DNA of 33,095 nt from contig JAFDBP010000013.1 in assembly GCA_019313245.1 (NCBI GenBank), forward strand, positions 1 through 33,095, given 5' to 3'. Of this stretch, positions 8,987-17,438 are shown piece by piece. The DNA is from Deltaproteobacteria bacterium. Lineage in GTDB: Bacteria > Myxococcota_A > UBA9160 > SMWR01. Positions within the stretch are counted from its first letter, which is position 1. Each line of letters starts with the position of its first letter. The translations under genes and the position numbers were made by a program. Under the pieces are notes generated by a model that saw only the letters and a list, made by a program, of their open reading frames with translations, was not told where the DNA came from and made no database searches.

Positions 8987-10167
8987 TGGCGATTCCGATC
9001 GATCATCAGTTGCACCGTGCGCCGCACCTGGTTGGCCAGGTAACGGACCAGCCGTGGATCGTCCGCTCCCTCGGGCCCGAAACGCTCGTGGTAGCGGAGG
9101 GGCTCGCCGTAAACGATTCGATACGAGACCGGATAGGGGAGAATGCCGAGCGGGCCGAGCCACGGAAATGTCGGGGTGATCGGCGCGACCGGGATGCCGA
9201 GCTTGCGCGCCAGCGGCTTGATGTCGAAGAGGATCGGCGTTTGATCGTCGCTGCCGATGAATGCCACCGGAATGATCGGCGCGCGCGAGCGCAATGCCTG
9301 TTCGATGAAGCCCACGCGAAATTCCTGGAGCCGATAGCGGTGCGCGATCGTCTTGCGCATCCCCTCGATGCCTTCCGGGAAAACCAGCAGGAGTTGTCCA
9401 TCCCGGAGCAACTTGTCGAAGTTCTCGCGCGTTCCGATGACCTGTCCGGCTCGCGCGTAGAAGAGGTTTACCCAGGGAAGTGTGCCTGCCCAGCGATCCA
9501 CTACGGTCCGGATGAGTCGGGGGGGATCCGTGTGCAGCGCCCCGTCGATGACCGCCATGGCGGCGTCGAAGGGAAGCAGGCCGCCGTGATTGCCCGCGAG
9601 CACTGCGGGGCCCTCGTGCGGAATGTGCTCGTGACCCTCGCTGCGCACGCGGAAGTAGTATTGGTAGAGAGTGCGCATCACCAAGAACGTGCTCTTCATC
9701 ACCTCTGGCGAATAACCGAATCGATCGTAGGGCGCCTCGCCTTCGACGAGATGCGCGAGAGAGGCGAGCACCCGCCTCTCGTCCGAACTCAGCAGGCGAT
9801 CGATCAGACCCTTTGGCGGCGGGAGTTCGATTTCCGCGAGCGGCGGGGTGGTCGACCAGCGCCGTCGGATGAGCCGCGCGAGGTTGTCGGGCTTCGGAGC
9901 ATCCGCGTCGGCCGCGGGATCCGCTTGCCGCGCCGTCGATCGGGGGGCAGTCGCCGGCGCTGCTGCCCGCACGCTCCTGTGGGCGCGCCGAGCGCGCGGC
10001 CGATCCATCGGCCTGCGGCTTTCTCGCGTTTCCAATTGCTCGAGCGCCTCATCCAGCGGGTCGGAGGAGGCGACATCGTCGAAAGGGTCACGGCCCAGAG
10101 CGCGGCCGGGCGCTACGAGCGCGTTCGGAGTTTCTGCGACGGGCTGGGGGGATTCGATTTCGCTCAC
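8983..10167 (-). CDS. Lysophospholipid acyltransferase family (PlsC-like) protein with N-terminal low-complexity extension
   Basis: GTG 10167 overlapping ParA stop; LAGNHGGLLPFDAAM, FPEGIEGMRK, APIIPVAFIGSDDQTP, PITPTFPWLGPLGILPYPV. Confidence 0.85.
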   Translation of the reverse strand: MSEIESPQPVAETPNALVAPGRALGRDPFDDVASSDPLDEALEQLETRESRRPMDRPRARRAHRSVRAAAPATAPRSTARQADPAADADAPKPDNLARLIRRRWSTTPPLAEIELPPPKGLIDRLLSSDERRVLASLAHLVEGEAPYDRFGYSPEVMKSTFLVMRTLYQYYFRVRSEGHEHIPHEGPAVLAGNHGGLLPFDAAMAVIDGALHTDPPRLIRTVVDRWAGTLPWVNLFYARAGQVIGTRENFDKLLRDGQLLLVFPEGIEGMRKTIAHRYRLQEFRVGFIEQALRSRAPIIPVAFIGSDDQTPILFDIKPLARKLGIPVAPITPTFPWLGPLGILPYPVSYRIVYGEPLRYHERFGPEGADDPRLVRYLANQVRRTVQLMIDRNRQ

Positions 10168-11027
10168 GGGGGACTCCCATCGTGTCGGGGTTTTCCGCGC
10201 AGCTCGAGTTCTTCGGCGAGTTCTGCCATCGCGAAGGCCGCGCGATCCTTTGGCGCGTATTCGAAGATGGAAAGTCCCCTGGATTGCGCCTCGTCGATCT
10301 TCACGTGATAACGGATGACGCTGTGAGAAATTTCCTTCGAGAAGCGCCGCTTGAGTCGATCGAGAATCTCGTCTGCGAGTTTGGTTCGCCGGTAGAAGGT
10401 CGGCACGATCATCGCAATGTGCAGATCCGGGTGGTCGTAGCGCTCGCGAACCGTATCGATCGTGCGCACGAGCGCCGCGCAACCGTCCAGCGCGAGGTAG
10501 GTCAGCGGGACCGGGATCACGACTTCCGTGGCCGCGCGCAGGATGTTGAGGGTCAGCGATCCAAACGACGGCGGCGCGTCGAAGAGGATGAAGTCGTAGT
10601 TCCCGATTTCCGACGCAGCTTCCAGCTTGCGTCTCAACCGCCCGGTCGGATCCGGATCGCCGTCTTCGAAGGCCGGAAACAAGCCCAGGGATTTGTTGGC
10701 GGTGATCACGTCGAGCTGCGGGATGCGCGTGGTCGTGATCGGAAGATTCGCGGTGGCGCGAGGCTCGCGCTCGGCGGCGTTCTCGTAGCGGCCATCCAGC
10801 GAAGCGGCGTCGAGCAGCACCGAATCGAGCAGCAGGTTGATCGCCGAACGGCGCCGCGCGCGCGTTTCGACGCCCAGCACCTTGCCGAGCTGGCCCTGGG
10901 GATCCATGTCGATGGCGAGAACGCGTCGGCCGCGATGGAGGGCCAGGTACGATCCAATCGTCGAGACGAGCGTCGTTTTGGCGCTACCGCCCTTCTCGTT
11001 GATGATCGCGACCCGCCGAGCGAGCAC
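10164..11027 (-). CDS. ParA/Soj-type P-loop ATPase
   Basis: MLARRVAIINEKGGSAKTTLVSTIGSYLALHRGRRVLAIDMDPQGQLGKVLG: deviant Walker A (KGGSAKTT), ParA-type DMDPQGQ; FILFDAPPSFGSLTLN Walker B. Confidence 0.9.
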   Translation of the reverse strand: MLARRVAIINEKGGSAKTTLVSTIGSYLALHRGRRVLAIDMDPQGQLGKVLGVETRARRRSAINLLLDSVLLDAASLDGRYENAAEREPRATANLPITTTRIPQLDVITANKSLGLFPAFEDGDPDPTGRLRRKLEAASEIGNYDFILFDAPPSFGSLTLNILRAATEVVIPVPLTYLALDGCAALVRTIDTVRERYDHPDLHIAMIVPTFYRRTKLADEILDRLKRRFSKEISHSVIRYHVKIDEAQSRGLSIFEYAPKDRAAFAMAELAEELELRGKPRHDGSPP

Positions 11028-11064
11028 GACTCTCCCCTTTGGAGAACGCGCTCGATAGGGTGAC

Positions 11065-11076
11065 TACCGCTCGGTA
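11065..11076. promoter_or_regulatory. Candidate operator palindrome upstream of the ParA operon
   Basis: TACCG-CT-CGGTA inverted repeat about 38 bp upstream of the ParA start codon. Confidence 0.25.
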
Positions 11077-11239
11077 CCGGATTTCAGCGCAGGAGGAGTC
11101 GCCGCAGATGCGAAGACGCGTTTCCATCGATGACCGTGTTCCCAATCGGTAGTCTTCGGGAATCGACGTGTCAATGGTGAAATGGCTGTCGCGCGCGGCC
11201 CGCGTCACTTTGATGTCAAAAACCCTCGCTGTTGGCCGC

Positions 11240-12211
11240 CTACCCCTTCGCCTCCTGGATCGCCTTGGTCAGGGCGGGAACGATTTCGGCGAGGTCGCCG
11301 ACGGCTCCGAGGTCGGCGACCTCGAAGATCGGCGCGTCCGGGTCCTTGTTGATCGCGATGATGAAATTCGAACCCTTCATGCCCACGAGGTGCTGGATCG
11401 CCCCCGAGATCCCCGCGGCGATGTAGAGCTTCGGGGCCACGATCTGACCGGAGGAGCCCACCTGATATTCGTGGGGCAGCCAACCGGCGTCGACGACGGG
11501 GCGCGAGGCGCCCATCGCACCGCCCAGCGCGTCCGCGAGGGGCTGGAGGATCTCGCCGAAATTCTCCGCGGCGCCGACACCTCGGCCGCCGGCGACGATG
11601 ACGTCGGCCTTGCTCAGGTCGACGCCCTTGCTTTCGGCGATCTTGTTCTCGATGAACTTCGCCTTTTCGGACGTCAGCGAGACGTCGAGTTTGACGACGC
11701 TGCCCTCAGTGCTGCCGCCGAATGGCTCGATGCCCCCGGGCTGCATGGTCGCGACGACGACATCCGAATTGGTGCGGACGTGCGCGTCGAGTCTGCCGCT
11801 GAAGACGCGCCGTTCGAAGACGAGTTTGCCCCCATCCTCGGAAACGTCGGAACAGTCGCTCACGAAGCCGGCATCGAGTCCGGCGGCGATGCGCGGGGCG
11901 ACGTCCCAGCCGCTCGGCGTGTTGGAGAGCAGGATCACGTCGGCCCCCGAGGCCTCGACGGCCGCGCGGATTGCCGCGCTCGCGCTCTCTACGCAGTAGT
12001 TGGCCAGGAGTTCGTCGTCGGCGACGAATACCTTGCCTCCGCCCTTCTGCGCGAAGGCCTCCGCGGCGCCGGCGACGTCCTTGCCGAGCACGACGCTCGC
12101 GACATCGCGTCCGGTCGCGGCTGCGATCTTCTGTGCGTAGGCGGCCAGCTCGTAGCTGCACTCGCGAATCTGACCCGCTTGAATTTCTGCGACGATGAGA
12201 ATGCTGCCCAT
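11240..12211 (-). CDS. etfA: Electron transfer flavoprotein alpha subunit
   Basis: [30 protein letters not shown]...; C-terminal FAD domain [62 protein letters not shown]. Confidence 0.96.
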   Translation of the reverse strand: MGSILIVAEIQAGQIRECSYELAAYAQKIAAATGRDVASVVLGKDVAGAAEAFAQKGGGKVFVADDELLANYCVESASAAIRAAVEASGADVILLSNTPSGWDVAPRIAAGLDAGFVSDCSDVSEDGGKLVFERRVFSGRLDAHVRTNSDVVVATMQPGGIEPFGGSTEGSVVKLDVSLTSEKAKFIENKIAESKGVDLSKADVIVAGGRGVGAAENFGEILQPLADALGGAMGASRPVVDAGWLPHEYQVGSSGQIVAPKLYIAAGISGAIQHLVGMKGSNFIIAINKDPDAPIFEVADLGAVGDLAEIVPALTKAIQEAKG

Positions 12212-12288
12212 CGGATTACTCCCTGTTGTGTGCGCATGTCGGATCGGTCCGGCTCGCGGCGTATCGGGGCCGCGGGGACGCTCCGAAC

Positions 12289-13071
12289 TTAGAGAAGCCC
12301 CAGTTCCTTGATCTTGCCCGCCAGGCTGTTCGCCATGTCGCCGACGGAGCCGGTGACCATTTCAGCAGCCGAGCCCTTTTGCGGGATGCTGACCTTCTCG
12401 ACTGAAATCTTGGCGTTGGCGGCGCCCACCTGACCCGACAATCCGAGATCCGCGATCGTCTTGACGTCGAGGGGCTTCTTCTTCGCGGCCATGATCCCCT
12501 TGAGGGATGCGTAGCGAACCTGGTTGAGTCCGGTCTGCACGGCAATGACGCACGGTTTCTGCAGTTCCACGACCTCGCGCGCCCCGCCTTCGATTTCGCG
12601 CTCCACCGTCACGCCGCCATTCGAGCTGTCGATCTTCTGCGCGGCCGAGGTGTGGGGCATGCCCAGGAGTTCGGCGAGCATCATCGGCACCGCCGCGAAA
12701 TTGCCGTCGTCGGCCATCAGACCCGCGTAGATCAGGTCCGGGTTCTCTTCCTTCGCGACGGCCGCGAGGATCTTGGCAATGCCGAGCGAGTCGGAACCAT
12801 CGGCCTCGGCGTCCTTGACGTGGATGGCGCGATCCGCGCCCATCCCGAGGGCGGTTCGCAGGGCCTGGGTGACGCGATCCGGCCCGATCGAAACCACGAC
12901 CACCTCACACTCGCCCGCGTCCTTGGCCTGCAGGGCCTCTTCGAGCGCGTAGGTGTCGTAGCTGTTGATTTCGAACTTGAGGCCGTCCTCCTTGATCCAG
13001 GTGCCGTCCGAGCTGATCTCGAGGCGCGCATCCTGGTGGGGAATCTGCTTGATGCAAACCATGATCTTCAT
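12289..13071 (-). CDS. etfB: Electron transfer flavoprotein beta subunit
   Basis: MKIMVCIKQIPHQDARLEISSDGTWIKEDGLKFEINSYDTYALEEALQAK...; immediately upstream of etfA. Confidence 0.96.
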   Translation of the reverse strand: MKIMVCIKQIPHQDARLEISSDGTWIKEDGLKFEINSYDTYALEEALQAKDAGECEVVVVSIGPDRVTQALRTALGMGADRAIHVKDAEADGSDSLGIAKILAAVAKEENPDLIYAGLMADDGNFAAVPMMLAELLGMPHTSAAQKIDSSNGGVTVEREIEGGAREVVELQKPCVIAVQTGLNQVRYASLKGIMAAKKKPLDVKTIADLGLSGQVGAANAKISVEKVSIPQKGSAAEMVTGSVGDMANSLAGKIKELGLL

Positions 13072-13304
13072 GGGGGGTCTCCGAAATTGAGTGCGTGCGC
13101 TGCGGGCGCTCCAGGTCGATCGCGCCCCGGGTTGTCGAGCGCGAAAAACTACCCGACGGAATCATCGCTGACAAGCTGTCGTCGGACCGCATGCGTCCGC
13201 GTCGCCGAAATCGATCGACCGGGTGGCCCGGGCGATGCCATCGGTCGCGAAGGGCGCCAGGCTGTGGCCGGGCGCTACATTCCGTCTGCTCGTTGGAGGT
13301 GTCG

Positions 13305-13832
13305 ATGCCGTTCGCAACGACTGGCGCGAAGCGCAGACTCGGGAAATTTTGGCATGCAATGATCGGAGCTGTGCTCGCCGCTGTGCTGTCGCTGGGCGGT
13401 CCGGGTTCGGCGGCCGAAGAGCGCGACCCGCAGCCCGCGCCCCAGAGTCTCGAGGATCTCCCCAAGCTCGATCCCAGCTACAAGATGAACACCCACAAAG
13501 TGGTCTTGATTACCGCGGATTCGCTGAACCCCGCGAGCGTGAACCTCGATCCGGGACAGTTGATCGCCTGGATCAGCTATTCGCCGACCAAGGCCACCGT
13601 GGTGTTCGAGCGCGATGTCGCGAAATCGATGGTCTGTCACAGCCGCGTCAATTTCGCCTTCGAAGAGGGCGAGCTGCGCTCGGCTCCGATCAACGCGGGT
13701 GAGTTCGCGAGTTTCTGCGAACTCAAACCCGGCAGCTATCGCTACGTGGTGGAGCGCTCCGAGGCGCCCGGCCCGGCCGGAGCCGCGAAGGGCCAGCTGC
13801 TCGAAGGCGAAATCGTCGTCGGAAAGCAGTAG
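13305..13832 (+). CDS. Secreted cupredoxin-like-fold hypothetical protein
   Basis: ATG 13305 after TTGGAGGTG; signal peptide MIGAVLAAVLSLGGPGSAAEE; THKVVLITADSLNPASVNLDPGQLIAWISYS and FCELKPGSYRYVV / LLEGEIVV resemble cupredoxin strands. Confidence 0.6.
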   Translation: MPFATTGAKRRLGKFWHAMIGAVLAAVLSLGGPGSAAEERDPQPAPQSLEDLPKLDPSYKMNTHKVVLITADSLNPASVNLDPGQLIAWISYSPTKATVVFERDVAKSMVCHSRVNFAFEEGELRSAPINAGEFASFCELKPGSYRYVVERSEAPGPAGAAKGQLLEGEIVVGKQ

Positions 13833-13851
13833 CCCTCGCGCGCGATCGCGT

Positions 13852-14568
13852 TCAGGCGTCGGCGATCTTCTGGATCCAGGCGTAGATGTAGGCGAGAAGC
13901 TCTTCGCGAACTTCTTCGTCGGTGCGGTGGGACTTCTTCAGTACCTTGAAGTGTTGATCGGCCTCTTCGAGTACCTGCAGAGTCGTCGGTGCGCCCACGC
14001 GGGTGAGCGTGCGCCGGAGCACATCGATGTCGCAGTGGCGATCGCGTTCACCCTGGAGGAAGAGCATCGGAGAGATCACGCGGAAGAGCTGCTCGGGTGA
14101 AACGAGTTCGGGTTTGCCGGCGGGGTGCAGGGGGAACCCCATGAAGAACGCGCCGTCGATCCGCGCGCGGTCTCCCGCGAGACTTGCGGCGACCGCACCT
14201 CCGAGCCCTTTTCCACCCAGGAACAGGCGCGCGGGCGCGGCGTTCGGATCCCGGGCCAGCGTGGCGGCTGCGGCGCGGAAGGTTCGCTGTAGGACGTCCG
14301 GGGGATCGGGTCGCTTCTTGCCGACCTCTCCGAACGGAAAATTGAAACGCAGGGTGAGACAGCGGCGCTCGGTGAGCGCGCGCTGCAGAAATTCGAGCAC
14401 GGGGTCGGATACGTCGCGCCCGAGGCCGTGCGCGAGAATCACGCCGACGCGCTGACCGGTGGGCCACCACTGCGGTACGCCCATCACCGCCGAGACCTCC
14501 GTCACGCCGCGGGCGGACTCGTGGAGAGGTATCTTGATTTCCTCAAAACGCGCTGACGGTTCGACCAA
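13852..14568 (-). CDS. Alpha/beta hydrolase-fold protein, KANL3/Tex30-like family
   Basis: GVILAHGLGRDVSDPVLEFLQRAL, CLTLRFNFPFGEVGKKRPDPPDVL, ARLFLGGKGLGGAVAASLAGD, PMLFLQGERDRHCD. Confidence 0.75.
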   Translation of the reverse strand: MVEPSARFEEIKIPLHESARGVTEVSAVMGVPQWWPTGQRVGVILAHGLGRDVSDPVLEFLQRALTERRCLTLRFNFPFGEVGKKRPDPPDVLQRTFRAAAATLARDPNAAPARLFLGGKGLGGAVAASLAGDRARIDGAFFMGFPLHPAGKPELVSPEQLFRVISPMLFLQGERDRHCDIDVLRRTLTRVGAPTTLQVLEEADQHFKVLKKSHRTDEEVREELLAYIYAWIQKIADA

Positions 14569-14673
14569 GGAATCCCTCCGGGGAGCGCTACTCTATCCCA
14601 ATACGGTCGAGACGGGGAGGGGTTGACACACCTCAGTAGCACAGCGCCGATGCCGCAAGCCCTTGGAGTACAA

Positions 14674-15591
14674 ATGAAAAAGGTGTTGATCACGGGAATC
14701 GCGGGAGGTCAGGGGCGGCTCCTGACCCGGCGCCTCAACGAGCGTTTCGCGGTTTGCGGTGTCGATCGGGCCCGGTGGGAGGGGCACCCGAGGGGGGTTC
14801 GCCCCTATGTGGTCGATTTGCGAAAGAAGAAATTCGCAGACGTGGTGCGCCGGGAACGACCCGACTGCGTGGTTCACATGGGTTTCATCCAGGACTTCCG
14901 CACCGATGAGCGCGAGCGGCACGACGTCAATGTGATGGGCACGAAGCGGCTGCTCGATCACTGCATCCGCAACGGCGTGGAGAGCCTGGTCGTGCTCTCG
15001 ACCGGCTACGTCTACGGCGCCCTGCCCGAAAATCCCCACTTCCTGGACGAAGACGCCCCGCTTTCCGCGAGCCGCTCCTATCCGGAAATCCGCGACCGCG
15101 TCGAAGTCGACACCCTGGTGACGACTTTTCTCTGGCGGTACCCGGAGATCCGGACCTGCGTGCTGAGGCCCGTGAACGTGCTCGGCTACTACGCGCAATC
15201 GCTGGTCAAGAACTACCTGCGCGAACGGCGCGTGCCCACCGTGATGGGTTTCGATCCGATGATGCAATTCATCCACGAAGAGGATTTGAGTGCGGCGATC
15301 GAGCTGGTCGTCGACCATCGACTTCAGGGCGTGTTCAACGTCACCGGCCCCGGCGAGGTTCCGCTGCGCACCGCGATTCGCGAAGCGGGCGGCGATCCGT
15401 GGTCGATTCCCGAAGTGATCTTGCGGCCGCTGTCCCGGCGCCTGTTCCGGATGGGTCTGGCCGCCTACCCGCCCGGTGTGATCGACTTCATCAAGTATCC
15501 GATCACGCTCTCGGGCAAGCGCTTCACGGATGCGACGGGCTTTCAACCGCTGTACGGGCTCAAACAGACCCTGCAGAGCGTGCGGAACTGA
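14674..15591 (+). CDS. NAD-dependent epimerase/dehydratase (extended SDR)
   Basis: ATG 14674 behind TTGGAG; MKKVLITGIAGGQGRLLTRRLNERFAVCGVDRA with intact TGxxGxxG; VLSTGYVYGALPEN. Confidence 0.88.
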   Translation: MKKVLITGIAGGQGRLLTRRLNERFAVCGVDRARWEGHPRGVRPYVVDLRKKKFADVVRRERPDCVVHMGFIQDFRTDERERHDVNVMGTKRLLDHCIRNGVESLVVLSTGYVYGALPENPHFLDEDAPLSASRSYPEIRDRVEVDTLVTTFLWRYPEIRTCVLRPVNVLGYYAQSLVKNYLRERRVPTVMGFDPMMQFIHEEDLSAAIELVVDHRLQGVFNVTGPGEVPLRTAIREAGGDPWSIPEVILRPLSRRLFRMGLAAYPPGVIDFIKYPITLSGKRFTDATGFQPLYGLKQTLQSVRN

Positions 15592-16479
15592 GTGATGGCG
15601 AAATCCGGTGCACTCGATGCGTTGATCGACTTTGCGGGAGCGATGCTGCCGCTGCGGGCCCGCAACCTGCAGACGGTCATCGACGAAAACCTCAGCCGAA
15701 TTCCCAACGAGCTCAACGAGTACGGCTACGACGCGTACGGGATGAGTCCGTACTGGATGCGCCGCGTGCTGATCCCCTTCGCGCTGCTCTACCGCTACTA
15801 TTTTCGCGTCGAGGTCGCGGGCATCGAAAACATGCCCGAAGGGCGCGTGATCGTGATTGCCAACCATGCGGGCCAGCTCCCGTTCGATGCGGCGATGCTG
15901 GGATTGGCGTTGTTGATGGAAGCGCAGCCGCCGAGGATCGCGCGCGGGATGGGGGAGTATTGGATTCCGCAGCTGCCGTGGGTGAGCGTCGTCGCCGCGC
16001 GCACCGGGACGCTGGTGGGAACGCCGCAGAACTGCATTCACCTGCTGGAAAACGGCGAGTGCGTGCTCGCGTTTCCCGAGGGTGTTCGCGGGATGAACAA
16101 GCTCTTCTCGCAACGCTACAAGCTGCAGCGTTTCGGGTCGGGTTTCATGCGCCTGGCGCTCGAAACCGACACGCCGATCGTTCCCGTGGCCATCGTCGGA
16201 TCCGAGGAGCAGCATCCGAGTTTTGCGAATCTGGAGGGCATCGCCCGCATGTTCGGCGCACCCGCGCTGCCGATTACGCCGACGTTTCCGTGGTTCGGGC
16301 CGCTCGGGTTGCTCCCCCTGCCGGTCAAGTACCACATCTACTTCGGCGAACCCCAGCGCTTCGAGGGCGACCCATCCGACGAAGATGCGATCATCGATGC
16401 CAAGGTGGATGAAGTGAAGGCGAAGATCGCGGCTTTGCTCGCGCGCGGGCGTCGAGAGAGAGGGGGGATCTTCAGTTGA
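15592..16479 (+). CDS. Lysophospholipid acyltransferase family (PlsC-like) protein
   Basis: IANHAGQLPFDAAM, LAFPEGVRGMNKLFSQRYKLQRF, TPIVPVAIVGSEEQHP, PITPTFPWFGPLGLLPLPV; starts directly at the SDR stop. Confidence 0.88.
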   Translation: MMAKSGALDALIDFAGAMLPLRARNLQTVIDENLSRIPNELNEYGYDAYGMSPYWMRRVLIPFALLYRYYFRVEVAGIENMPEGRVIVIANHAGQLPFDAAMLGLALLMEAQPPRIARGMGEYWIPQLPWVSVVAARTGTLVGTPQNCIHLLENGECVLAFPEGVRGMNKLFSQRYKLQRFGSGFMRLALETDTPIVPVAIVGSEEQHPSFANLEGIARMFGAPALPITPTFPWFGPLGLLPLPVKYHIYFGEPQRFEGDPSDEDAIIDAKVDEVKAKIAALLARGRRERGGIFS

Positions 16480-16949
16480 GCCAATCCGCCGATCCCGCGA
16501 ACGAACCCGTCGTGATCGAGCTGAATCTGCGCGAGCGCCGCCTCTACGATCGGCTGCGCGCGCGGATCGTGAAGGCGGATCCGGGCGCCGCCTCGGGATT
16601 CCGCGACGTGATCCTGCTGCTTCCCGATCTCACCGTCCTGCTGACGCGGCTGCTGCGCGACTCGCGGGTTCCGATCTCCTGCAAGGCGGTTGCGCTGCTC
16701 GGGATCGGTTACGCGCTCTCGCCGATCGATCTGATTCCGACCGCCCTCGTCGGGCCGATCGGGCTGGTGGACGATCTGTTGGTCGTCTCCGCCGCGCTAT
16801 CGAAAATCCTCAACCAGGTTCACCCGGACATCGTGCGCTCGCACTGGTCGGGGCAGGGCGATGCACTCGAGGCGATTCAGCGCGCCGCGCGCTGGTCGGC
16901 ATCGATGCTGGTGGACAGGATTCCGCGCCGGCTGCGCGGGCGGGATTGA
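16476..16949 (+). CDS. DUF1232 (YkvA-type) protein
   Basis: CKAVALLGIGYALSPIDLIPTALVGPIGLVDDLLVVSAALSKIL DUF1232 core; TTG start overlaps the acyltransferase stop. Confidence 0.85.
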   Translation: MSQSADPANEPVVIELNLRERRLYDRLRARIVKADPGAASGFRDVILLLPDLTVLLTRLLRDSRVPISCKAVALLGIGYALSPIDLIPTALVGPIGLVDDLLVVSAALSKILNQVHPDIVRSHWSGQGDALEAIQRAARWSASMLVDRIPRRLRGRD

Positions 16950-16980
16950 AGTCGCGCGACCCCGCCCCGGGATTCGCCCC

Positions 16981-17436
16981 CTACAGCACTTTGGGACCGG
17001 GTCGCAGCGCGAGTCGCTTGAGGTTCGCGAGGCGATCTCTGGGGATGCGGCGCACCTGACCCTCGCGATTGACCATCGCGTGGGTGGTCGATGCGGTCGC
17101 CACGCAGTCGCCATCGCAGAGCAGTTCGTATTCGATGTGCATCGAGGCGCCGCGCACCCAATCCAGCCAGGTCACGATTTCGATCGTGTCGTCGAAACCC
17201 GTGGATCGGTAATAGTCGATTTCCATGTGGATGGTCGCGTAGTGGAGGCCCTGCTCGGCATAGACCCGATAGGGCTGGTCGTGTTCGTCGAGCCAGTGGA
17301 TGCGCGCGAGTTCGAGGTGGCGCACGTAGTTGGCGTGGTGGACGATGCCCATCGCGTCGGTTTCGAAAAAAGCCACGCGGTGGCGGTGGATCGACACCAC
17401 CGCGCCCTCGGGCGGTCCCTTCGGCGATCGCGGCAC
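16981..17436 (-). CDS. Acyl-CoA thioesterase, 4-hydroxybenzoyl-CoA thioesterase/YbgC-FadM family
   Basis: VSIHRHRVAFFETDAMGIVHHANYVRHLELARIHWL (hot-dog YbgC-type D-x-G-x-x-x-H-x-x-Y motif). Confidence 0.88.
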   Translation of the reverse strand: MPRSPKGPPEGAVVSIHRHRVAFFETDAMGIVHHANYVRHLELARIHWLDEHDQPYRVYAEQGLHYATIHMEIDYYRSTGFDDTIEIVTWLDWVRGASMHIEYELLCDGDCVATASTTHAMVNREGQVRRIPRDRLANLKRLALRPGPKVL

Positions 17437-17438
17437 GT

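Noticed and set aside
14625-14640. TTGACA-like -35 box upstream of the second SDR
   Set aside because: No convincing -10 hexamer at proper spacing before the ATG at 14674.
14593-16335. 580-aa minus-strand ORF
   Set aside because: Antisense to SDR and acyltransferase with well-conserved motifs; composition is that of a shadow ORF.
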